Of a DNA stretch of 5,075 bases, positions 1 to 5,075 are shown piece after piece. The position numbers and the translations under genes are program-made. The notes under the pieces are model-generated. The model was not told the origin of the DNA. It did not search any database and was given only the letters and a program-made list of their open reading frames with translations. How positions within the stretch are numbered: the first letter of the stretch is position 1; the number at the start of each line of letters is the position of its first letter. The stretch is from Patescibacteria group bacterium (GTDB taxonomy: Bacteria > Patescibacteriota > Minisyncoccia > UBA6257). The DNA is taken from assembly GCA_022705545.1 (NCBI GenBank), contig JAKJEG010000026.1, positions 1 to 5,075 of the forward strand, read 5' to 3'.

Positions 1-360
1 GCATTAGCTCAAATATTAGAATCGCGAATGGATAATATTGTTTTCCGATTAGGATTTGCTCCTTCTAGACGAGCCAGCCGTCAATTAGTTTCTCATGGTC
101 ATTTTTTGCTCAATGGCCGTCGGCATAATATTCCCTCGACTATTTTAAAAGTTGGTGATGTTATTACCTTAAGACCGGAAAGTTTAAAAAAAGAATCTTT
201 TAAAAATATTAAAGAGAAATTAAAAAATTACCAACTACCAAAATTTCTAACTTTAGATAAAGAAAAATTAGAAGGAAAAATTATCGCTCCAATTGATTTA
301 GAAGAGCTTCAATTGCCATTTGATTTTTCTCTTATTGTTGAATTTTATAGTAAAAAATAA
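1..360 (+). CDS. rpsD: 30S ribosomal protein uS4 (S4), 3' part only
   Basis: The reading frame is open from the first base, so the gene begins left of the window. The visible 119 residues are the C-terminal part of uS4, a primary 16S rRNA-binding protein that nucleates assembly of the small subunit's 5' domain. An internal ATG at 28 is not the true start: the residues before it (LAQILESR) continue the family's conserved helix. The S4 RNA-binding domain follows, with RLGFAPSRRASRQLVSHGHF and then NGRR. The typical end is also present (LEGKI near residue 93, then LIVEFYSKK). About 80-90 N-terminal residues are missing, judged from a usual family length near 200. In E. coli S4 represses its own operon by binding the leader mRNA; any such site would lie outside this window. 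The order rpsD-rpoA-rplQ is the conserved bacterial one. Confidence 0.97.
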   Translation, partial: ALAQILESRMDNIVFRLGFAPSRRASRQLVSHGHFLLNGRRHNIPSTILKVGDVITLRPESLKKESFKNIKEKLKNYQLPKFLTLDKEKLEGKIIAPIDLEELQLPFDFSLIVEFYSKK

Positions 361-393
361 TCAATAATTTATTATCAAATAATCAAAAATACT

Positions 394-1371
394 ATGAAAT
401 CTTTTTTAGAGGCTTTTAAAATCAAAGAAGAAAAAAATCCAAAAGAAGGCAGAAAAAAATCTACTTTTATTATTGAAGGCCTTCATCCCGGTTATGGAAT
501 TACCCTTGGTAATGCGTTGAGAAGGGTTCTTTTGTCTTCCATTGAAGGAGCGGCTATTACTTCTTTTAAGATTAAGGATGTCCAACATGAATTTTCTTCA
601 ATTGATTATGTTTATCAGTCAACAATTGATATAATGTTAAATTTAAAGAGTTTGAGAGTAAAATTATACGGCGATGATCCTCAAGTGATTAAATTAAAAG
701 CTAGTGGCGAGAGAGAGGTATATGGAAAAGATTTTGAACCGAATCCGATGGTAGAAATTATGAACCCAGAGCAGTTGATTGCTACCCTGACAGATAAAAA
801 AGCTAATTTAGAAATAGAAGCTATGGTGGAAAAGGGATTAGGTTATTCCTTGGCTGAAGAACGAAAAATTGATAAAGTTCCCATTGGAACAATTTTAGTC
901 GATGCTATCTTTAGCCCAGTAGAACGAGTGAATTTTAAAGTGGAAGATATGAGAGTAGGGGGGAAAACTAATTTCAATCGATTAATTTTAGAAATTGATA
1001 CCGATGGTTCTGTTAGTCCCCGCGAGGCACTTTTAGAAGCAATTGATATCCTTCAGTCTCATTTTGGAGAAATAAGAAAAGAGATTGGAGGGAAAAAAGA
1101 TAGAGAGAAAGAAGAAATTACAGAGGAAGAAGAGGGGAGAGAAGAAGTCTCCGCCTTTAAAAATGTCAAAAAAGAGCCAAAGGAAATATTAATTGAAGAT
1201 TTAGATTTAAGCATGAGGACTAAAAATATTTTATTGAAAAATGGCATTAAAACATTAGCCGGCCTTTTGCGTTACAAGCCGGATACTTTGGCTAAATTAG
1301 AGGGGATGGGAGAAAAATCAATAGAAGAAATAAAAAAAGTTTTAAAAAACTTAGAATACACTATTCAATAA
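394..1371 (+). CDS. rpoA: DNA-directed RNA polymerase subunit alpha
   Basis: The 325-residue product has the usual length and both domains of RNA polymerase alpha. The N-terminal domain (about residues 1-228) dimerises and scaffolds beta and beta' assembly. It shows HPGYGITLGNALRRVLLSS at 31-49, with the paired arginines R43/R44, and VDAIFSPVERV at 169-179. A highly charged linker of Glu, Lys and Arg runs from about 229 to 262. The C-terminal domain (about 264-325) carries helix-hairpin-helix-like elements that bind promoter UP elements and activators. Residues matching the E. coli DNA-contact set are R275, N278, G306, K308, S309 and E312, so DNA binding is probably intact. The E. coli C269 position is Ile. 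Around residues 69-79 the usual G-V-x-E-D motif is replaced (see findings). The start lies 33 bases after rpsD in the same frame. It has no Shine-Dalgarno sequence, but it matches the expected N-terminus. Confidence 0.98.
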   Translation: MKSFLEAFKIKEEKNPKEGRKKSTFIIEGLHPGYGITLGNALRRVLLSSIEGAAITSFKIKDVQHEFSSIDYVYQSTIDIMLNLKSLRVKLYGDDPQVIKLKASGEREVYGKDFEPNPMVEIMNPEQLIATLTDKKANLEIEAMVEKGLGYSLAEERKIDKVPIGTILVDAIFSPVERVNFKVEDMRVGGKTNFNRLILEIDTDGSVSPREALLEAIDILQSHFGEIRKEIGGKKDREKEEITEEEEGREEVSAFKNVKKEPKEILIEDLDLSMRTKNILLKNGIKTLAGLLRYKPDTLAKLEGMGEKSIEEIKKVLKNLEYTIQ

Positions 1372-1378
1372 GAGAATT

Positions 1379-1732
1379 ATGAAACATTTAAAGGAAGGAA
1401 AAAAGTTTCATCGGAAAAAAGATCAAAGAGAAGCCCTTTTAGAGAGTTTAGTTAATAATTTAATTATTAATGAAAAAATTCAGACAACAACTGCTAAGGC
1501 TAAAGAGGCTAAAAGGAAAGCAGAAAGATTAATCACTATCGCTAAAAAGCAAGATTTAGCTTCTTATCGATTGTTAAAACAAGAATTACCGGAAAAATCT
1601 TTAAATAAACTTTATTATGAATTATCGCATCGCTACAAAGACAGAAATGGTGGTTATACGAGAATTATAAAAATCGCTACTCCTAGAAAAGGGGATAATA
1701 GCGATCTTTCGATTTTAGAATTAATAAAATAA
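1379..1732 (+). CDS. rplQ: 50S ribosomal protein bL17
   Basis: The 117-residue, strongly basic protein is a full-length bL17, a bacteria-specific large-subunit protein near the polypeptide exit region. The diagnostic start MKHLKEGKKFHRKKDQR corresponds to the family's MRHxKxGRKLxR signature. KIQTTTAKAKEAKR at 33-46 matches the conserved segment that precedes the long helix. The GGYTRI motif at 91-96 and a closing RKGDNS...LELIK complete the fold. The start is 7 bases after the rpoA stop and in another frame, so the two are likely translated in a coupled way. The only candidate ribosome-binding element is a weak AGAG just before the ATG. Nothing is missing or unusual. Confidence 0.97.
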   Translation: MKHLKEGKKFHRKKDQREALLESLVNNLIINEKIQTTTAKAKEAKRKAERLITIAKKQDLASYRLLKQELPEKSLNKLYYELSHRYKDRNGGYTRIIKIATPRKGDNSDLSILELIK

Positions 1733-1739
1733 TTAGAAA

Positions 1740-2138
1740 ATGGAAAAAGAAAAAAACAAAGAAAAAGAAAAAAAAGGAAATAAAACAAATTCTGCAACAA
1801 CTATTAGGATTAATGCCGAGGGTCAACAATTAGGAAGGTTAGCCTCTAAGGTAGCTTTTTGTTTACAAGGAAAAAATAAGGCGGATTATCAGCCTAATAA
1901 AGTCGGCGAAACAACAGTTATTATTGACAATCTTTTGAAAATTAATATTCCCAAAAAGAAATTAGAACAAAAAATTTATTATCATCACACTGGTTATATT
2001 GGTCATTTAAAAGAAAAAAAATTAAAAGATTTATGGGAAGAAAATCCAGCCGAAACATTTAAATCAATAGTTAGGCCAATGCTTCCAAAAAATAAATTAA
2101 GAGACCGGCGATTAAAAAAATTAATTATTAATTTATAA
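1740..2138 (+). CDS. rplM: 50S ribosomal protein uL13, short C-terminus
   Basis: uL13 is an early-assembling large-subunit protein. Recognisable elements are LGRLAS at 31-36, GKNKADYQP at 44-52, YYHHTGYIG at 80-88 and MLPKNKL at 114-120, in the family's order and spacing. Two features are unusual. Residues 1-17 are a Lys/Glu/Asn-rich low-complexity extension ahead of the conserved core. The protein also stops at RRLKKLIINL, without the tail of roughly 15-20 residues (typically containing a HPHxAQ-like stretch) found in E. coli-type uL13. The next gene begins 7 bases later, so the tail is absent rather than hidden by a frameshift. The start is fixed by an in-frame TAG two codons upstream, and there is no later ATG before the core. 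The gap to rplQ is 7 bases with no Shine-Dalgarno sequence. rplM-rpsI is a near-universal bacterial pair. Confidence 0.95.
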   Translation: MEKEKNKEKEKKGNKTNSATTIRINAEGQQLGRLASKVAFCLQGKNKADYQPNKVGETTVIIDNLLKINIPKKKLEQKIYYHHTGYIGHLKEKKLKDLWEENPAETFKSIVRPMLPKNKLRDRRLKKLIINL

Positions 2139-2144
2139 AGAAAA

Positions 2145-2603
2145 ATGGTAGAAAACAAAACTGAAAAAGAAAATATTCAGTCCAATCAACAGAAAGAACA
2201 AAGTAAAAGCCATAAAGGAAAATATATTGAAGCAGTTGGTCGACGAAAGGAATCTGTTGCCCGGGTAAGATTATCCAAAGGAGAACCAAATATTATAATT
2301 AACGGTTTGTCATTAGCTCAATATTTTCCAATAAAAGAAAATCAGGAAAAAATAATTTCTCCTTTAAAAAAGGCAAAAATGCTTGATAAATTTTTGATTA
2401 ATGTCAAAGTAATTGGGGGAGGAACAACTGGACAGGCAGAAGCCATTCGATTAGGAATTAGTCGAGCTTTAGTAAAGTTTAATGAAGGCTTAAAAACTGA
2501 TTTAAGGAAAGCAGGATTTCTTACCCGCGATGCCAGAGAAGTTGAAAGAAAAAAGTATGGTTTAAAGAAAGCCAGACGCGCTCCTCAGTGGCAGAAGAGA
2601 TAA
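2145..2603 (+). CDS. rpsI: 30S ribosomal protein uS9
   Basis: The 152-residue product is a complete uS9, the small-subunit head protein whose extended C-terminal tail reaches the P-site tRNA. Conserved blocks are VGRRKESVARVRL at 31-43, GGGTTGQAEAIRLGISRAL at 91-109, LRKAGFLTRDAREVERKK at 120-137 and the tail KKARRAPQWQKR ending in the invariant Lys-Arg. Residues 1-26 form a Lys/Gln/Glu/Asn-rich, probably disordered extension that E. coli uS9 (about 130 residues) lacks. The start is well bounded: the rplM stop lies in the same frame only two codons upstream. It is the last gene of the operon, and a strong hairpin terminator follows about 80 bases later. Confidence 0.97.
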   Translation: MVENKTEKENIQSNQQKEQSKSHKGKYIEAVGRRKESVARVRLSKGEPNIIINGLSLAQYFPIKENQEKIISPLKKAKMLDKFLINVKVIGGGTTGQAEAIRLGISRALVKFNEGLKTDLRKAGFLTRDAREVERKKYGLKKARRAPQWQKR

Positions 2604-2634
2604 ACGATTTTTGGATATTATTATTTATTATTTA

Positions 2635-2650
2635 GTTAACGAGTTAACGA
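2635..2650. repeat. Tandem 8-base repeat, two copies of GTTAACGA
   Basis: Two perfect, adjacent copies of GTTAACGA lie between the rpsI stop and the terminator. Because GTTAAC is its own reverse complement, the pair can also fold as a small hairpin (GTTAA, loop CGAG, TTAAC at 2635-2648). No T-run follows, so it is not itself an intrinsic terminator. With only two short copies it may be chance or a replication-slippage product. The rest of 2604-2683 is AT-rich with no gene or RNA that I can recognise. Confidence 0.5.
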
Positions 2651-2683
2651 CTTGCGATGTCAATAATTGGATGCTACTTTTTC

Positions 2684-2723
2684 AAAAAAGGGATTAAAGA
2701 TTAATTCTATTAATCCCTTTTTT
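2684..2723. terminator. Bidirectional intrinsic terminator between convergent units
   Basis: A perfect 14-base inverted repeat, AAAAAAGGGATTAA at 2684-2697 and its complement at 2710-2723, encloses a 12-base spacer. The stem can extend by three more pairs (AGA with TCT) past one bulged A, leaving a 5-base loop. On the plus strand the GGG/CCC-containing stem ends in seven T residues (2718-2724), a classic terminator for the ribosomal protein operon ending at rpsI. On the minus strand the complementary A-run gives a six-T tract after the same stem, so it should also terminate the ftsW unit. The minus-strand stop codon (2694-2696) lies inside the stem, so the last codons of that gene are part of the terminator. 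Confidence 0.88.
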
Positions 2724-3902
2724 TGTTAGATAATAAAGATAATTCAAAGAATTATCTAAAACAAAATTATCATTTTTCACTGGTTCATCAATAATCTCTT
2801 TTTCTGTCTGGTTTTCTAAATCAAAAAGACTTAATTTTTTCTGATTATTAAGAAAAACTAGAAAGCGATCTTTTAAAAGGAAACAATTTTCAGAAGACAT
2901 AATTAAATGAAGAGTTTGTGTCTGGCCGGATAAAGGATCAAATATTATTATTTGAAAGTTGTTTTCTTCTGATTTTTCAGCTGATAATTCCTCATTTGGA
3001 GAAATCATTGAATTGATTAGAAAAACTTTATCTTTAAAGATAAAGGCGTTAGAAATTCCTTCTCCAATTAAAGCAGGTGAAGAATCGTCAATTTGCTGAA
3101 AGAAATAAGCCCTGCCATAATCATCAATAACTATTAAATAATGATTTAAGGAATTGCTTTCAGGAATAAAAATTTTGATTTTATTAATATCCTGTTGATA
3201 AAAGGAAAAAAGTGAATGATTAATTTCTTTTTGTTCTTGAAGAGAATAAAGCACTAAAGCCCCATTTTGCTCAAGAAAATAAAGATTGTTGTTGCCAATA
3301 AAAAATGGGGAAGTGGGACCATGATAAATTAAATCAAGCTGGTTTTTTAAAAAATCATAGAGAACAATATTATTGTTTGTTCTGATAAGAAAATTATTTT
3401 TAAGGAAAGGATGATATTGGGCTTGAAGAATAGCGGGCTTATCTTCTAAATTTTTGATATTTGATTCTTGAAACACCTTTAAGAAACTTTTAGTTAGCGA
3501 TAATTCTTTAGTAATCATTGTTTGATTCAAAAAAATAATTTTCCAGTCATTATTCAGATTAACTAAAACTTCCTGACTATTAATGGAATTATCAGGAGGA
3601 AAATTAATGGTTAAGGGTCTTTGTTTTGATTGATAAATTGTTTTGATTTTTTCGGTTTTTCTTTCAAATAGACCCCATTGATTATCGCTAAAATAAATTA
3701 ATTTATTCTTTGAAGGATCCATTACAAATTTATCGATATTCGTATCTTCGATTAATAATTGGGGATGATAACTTTCTGTAAAAGAGGAATGATTTTGAAC
3801 TATTGGTTCAATAACTAAAGTTCGAGGGAAATAATTAATAGTTAATTCTCCTATTAAAATGATGATTCCGCAAAATAAGATGAAGAGAATTATTTTTTTC
3901 AT
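2694..3902 (-). CDS. Membrane-anchored, beta-propeller-like protein of unknown function
   Basis: I do not recognise a named family. The 402-residue product starts with two lysines and a hydrophobic stretch (about residues 4-24), a likely uncleaved signal anchor that would place the rest outside the membrane. The remainder is rich in Asn, Ile, Leu and Phe. It repeats a pattern of short beta-strands: a 'display' strand such as NNLYFLEQNG or NYLYYLTKKG, then LYDF, LYSL, IFDP or LFDL, a polar turn, and a closing strand. I count about seven or eight such units, near 56-92, 95-137, 155-195, 197-233, 240-280, 283-335, 337-372 and 375-402. This fits a WD40/PQQ-like propeller. No catalytic motif is apparent, so a binding or scaffold role is more likely than an enzymatic one. 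The residues before C11 (ILF) do not form a lipobox. The start lies 5 bases after the ftsW stop, so the two genes are almost certainly co-transcribed and may be functionally linked. The propeller fold is inferred from pattern alone. Confidence 0.88.
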   Translation of the reverse strand: MKKIILFILFCGIIILIGELTINYFPRTLVIEPIVQNHSSFTESYHPQLLIEDTNIDKFVMDPSKNKLIYFSDNQWGLFERKTEKIKTIYQSKQRPLTINFPPDNSINSQEVLVNLNNDWKIIFLNQTMITKELSLTKSFLKVFQESNIKNLEDKPAILQAQYHPFLKNNFLIRTNNNIVLYDFLKNQLDLIYHGPTSPFFIGNNNLYFLEQNGALVLYSLQEQKEINHSLFSFYQQDINKIKIFIPESNSLNHYLIVIDDYGRAYFFQQIDDSSPALIGEGISNAFIFKDKVFLINSMISPNEELSAEKSEENNFQIIIFDPLSGQTQTLHLIMSSENCFLLKDRFLVFLNNQKKLSLFDLENQTEKEIIDEPVKNDNFVLDNSLNYLYYLTKKGINRINL

Positions 3903-3907
3903 AATTT

Positions 3908-5005
3908 TTAATCTTTTAAAGCAATATTAGTTAAAAAACCGACGCTAATAAGATTAATAATCATAGCAGATCCTCCATAGCTAATGAAGGGCAGGGGAAT
4001 ACCAGTCATCGGCAATAATTGACACATTGCTGCGATATTAACAAAGGCTTCAAAACCAATATTACACGTAAGGCCTAAAGCTAAATATTTTAAAAATTTA
4101 TCGTGGCTTTTTTGACTAATTTTAATTCCTATCCAAACAAAAACAATAAAAAGAATTAAAAGGGCTAAAGAACCAATAAAACCAAACTCTTCAGCAATAA
4201 TAGAAAAAATAGCATCAGTATGACTTTCTGGCAGGTAATTAAATTTTTGAATAGAATTGCCAAAACCAACCCCCAATAACCCTCCTAAGCCAATACCGGT
4301 TAAAGATTGAATAATATGATAGCCGGTTCCTAAGGGGTCTTTTTCTGGTGAAAGAAAAGAAAAAATCCTCTCTTTTCTATAGGGAGTTTTCATAATGTAA
4401 TAAAAAAGAGTTAGGGCACCTAATCCGCTGGTCAAAAGGAATTGCAACCAACTCATTGAGGCGCTTAAATACATTGCTAAACTGGAGAGGCCTAAAACAA
4501 TAAGAGTGCCAGTGGCTGGCTGTTTGATAATAATTAATCCAATAATAGACAAAGAAAGAAGAAAATAAATAAAAGGTTTTCCGAGGATTTTTCTTCGTTG
4601 TCTTAAAGAAGCGCTTGATAAAATACTGGCTAAAAACAGGGGATAGGTAATTTTTAATAATTCTGATGGTTGGAAACTAAACCCTCCTATTCTTAACCAT
4701 CTTCTGGCCATGGTTTCATTAGTATAAGAAAACTGAGGGATAAAACATAATAAGAGTAAAATAATATTGAAAATTAAAAGAAAAGAACTGATTTTTTTTA
4801 AAAAATAAAGATCTATTTTTGAGGCCAAAAAAGCTAGAATTAATCCCAAGAGAAGGCCTCGGGTGATTTGTTTTTTAACAAAATAAAGGGGGTCATTATA
4901 TTTTTCTTGACCTTGAACTGAAGAAGCGCTAATCAGGGCTAATAAACCAAAGGCAATTAAAATTAAGGTAATGATCCAAAGATTACGAGCAAGCTTTTTT
5001 CTCAT
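3908..5005 (-). CDS. ftsW: FtsW-type SEDS peptidoglycan glycosyltransferase
   Basis: The 365-residue polytopic membrane protein belongs to the FtsW/RodA/SpoVE (SEDS) family, which polymerises lipid II into glycan strands together with a class B penicillin-binding protein. About ten membrane segments can be drawn, beginning at residues 8-28. Family motifs appear in order: SASSV at 27-30, ARRWLRIGGFSFQPSELLK at 100-118, DPLGTGYHIIQSL at 223-235, GVGFGNSIQKFNYLPESHTD ending at 264, and GIPLPFISYGGSA at 335-347. D264 corresponds to the essential extracellular aspartate of SEDS enzymes (E. coli FtsW D297). The early SASSV region and the overall pattern favour divisome FtsW over RodA, but that choice is not certain. 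The usual QPDxGT motif reads QPATGT at 162-167. The start is supported by an in-frame TGA two codons upstream; no Shine-Dalgarno sequence is visible. It is the first gene of a two-gene unit. Confidence 0.93.
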   Translation of the reverse strand: MRKKLARNLWIITLILIAFGLLALISASSVQGQEKYNDPLYFVKKQITRGLLLGLILAFLASKIDLYFLKKISSFLLIFNIILLLLCFIPQFSYTNETMARRWLRIGGFSFQPSELLKITYPLFLASILSSASLRQRRKILGKPFIYFLLSLSIIGLIIIKQPATGTLIVLGLSSLAMYLSASMSWLQFLLTSGLGALTLFYYIMKTPYRKERIFSFLSPEKDPLGTGYHIIQSLTGIGLGGLLGVGFGNSIQKFNYLPESHTDAIFSIIAEEFGFIGSLALLILFIVFVWIGIKISQKSHDKFLKYLALGLTCNIGFEAFVNIAAMCQLLPMTGIPLPFISYGGSAMIINLISVGFLTNIALKD

Positions 5006-5040
5006 TGTTCAGAAATTGATGAAATATTTTGACTAATAAA

Positions 5041-5068
5041 ATCTTACCATAATTAACCGGAAACTCAA
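5041..5068 (-). promoter_or_regulatory. Possible sigma-70-type promoter upstream of ftsW
   Basis: Read on the minus strand, TTGAGT (5068-5063) and TAAGAT (5046-5041) are separated by 16 bases. Each matches the -35 (TTGACA) or -10 (TATAAT) consensus at four of six positions. The -10 element lies about 35 bases before the ftsW ATG, which would give a short leader. No gene is visible on this strand between here and the window edge, which is compatible with a unit starting here. In such AT-rich DNA weak matches arise by chance, and ftsW may instead be transcribed from further upstream. Confidence 0.35.
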
Positions 5069-5075
5069 AATTATT

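Noticed and set aside
28..360. A short stand-alone S4-domain protein starting at the ATG at 28
   Set aside because: The frame is open to the window's first base, and the residues before this Met match the conserved uS4 helix, so it is the 3' part of a full rpsD gene.
320..393. Promoter for rpoA within the end of rpsD and the gap
   Set aside because: TATAGT-like hexamers occur, but no -35 match sits at the right distance. Such matches are expected by chance in this AT-rich stretch, and co-transcription with rpsD is the conserved arrangement.
406..588. Minus-strand open frame of 60 codons inside rpoA
   Set aside because: It lies wholly antisense to the conserved alpha N-terminal domain, its product resembles no family, and it has no ribosome-binding signal. 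It is a shadow of rpoA.
1068..1150. Nearly all-purine tract as a possible triplex or regulatory element
   Set aside because: It is fully explained by Lys, Glu, Arg and Gly codons of the flexible linker between the two alpha domains, which is variable in sequence in all bacteria.
1059..1247. Minus-strand open frame of 62 codons inside rpoA
   Set aside because: It is antisense to the charged linker and C-terminal domain; its Ser/Phe-rich composition is simply the complement of Glu/Lys codons.
2604..2683. tRNA or small structured RNA in the convergent gap
   Set aside because: I see no cloverleaf, no T-loop-like GTTCRANNC and no CCA end. Only the short GTTAA hairpin can form.
3840..3902. Lipoprotein signal in the propeller-like protein
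   Set aside because: The only early Cys (C11) follows ILF, with a large residue at -1 and too short a hydrophobic stretch before it, so it does not fit a lipobox. A signal anchor is the better reading.
1..5075. Recoded TGA (as in some Patescibacteria lineages)
   Set aside because: No conserved reading frame here needs an internal TGA to be read through, and all visible stops are TAA, so the window gives no support for an alternative code.

Overview
The window looks like a piece of a small, AT-rich bacterial chromosome. The most likely source is a member of the Patescibacteria (Candidate Phyla Radiation), possibly Parcubacteria-like. That placement is inferred from the AT-rich, lysine/asparagine/isoleucine-heavy coding, an uL13 protein without its usual C-terminal tail, low-complexity N-terminal extensions on ribosomal proteins, and rplM-rpsI following directly on rpsD-rpoA-rplQ. 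No rRNA or other decisive marker is present. All seven genes end in TAA, and no in-frame TGA suggests an alternative code.

Positions 1-2603, plus strand: the 3' end of an 'alpha'-type ribosomal protein operon. In order it holds the C-terminal part of rpsD (uS4), rpoA (RNA polymerase alpha), rplQ (bL17), rplM (uL13) and rpsI (uS9). The last four genes are 6-7 bases apart and are surely co-transcribed; rpsD and rpoA are 33 bases apart. No promoter is visible, so the operon's promoter must lie to the left of the window. No start in the window is preceded by a clear Shine-Dalgarno sequence.

Positions 2604-2724: a short convergent junction. It holds a tandem 8-base repeat and a strong, symmetrical A-stem-T hairpin. 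The hairpin can terminate transcription from both sides, and its stem encodes the last codons of the minus-strand gene.

Positions 2694-5005, minus strand: a two-gene unit. First comes an FtsW-type SEDS peptidoglycan glycosyltransferase (3908-5005). Five bases downstream lies an uncharacterised protein (2694-3902) with one N-terminal membrane anchor and a repetitive, beta-propeller-like domain predicted to sit outside the membrane. A possible promoter lies at 5041-5068, just upstream of ftsW.

The left half therefore serves translation and transcription, and the right half cell-wall synthesis and division. Most of the window is ordinary core genome. I see no mobile element, CRISPR array, tRNA, rRNA or defence system. 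The least explained item is the anchored propeller-like protein paired with ftsW.
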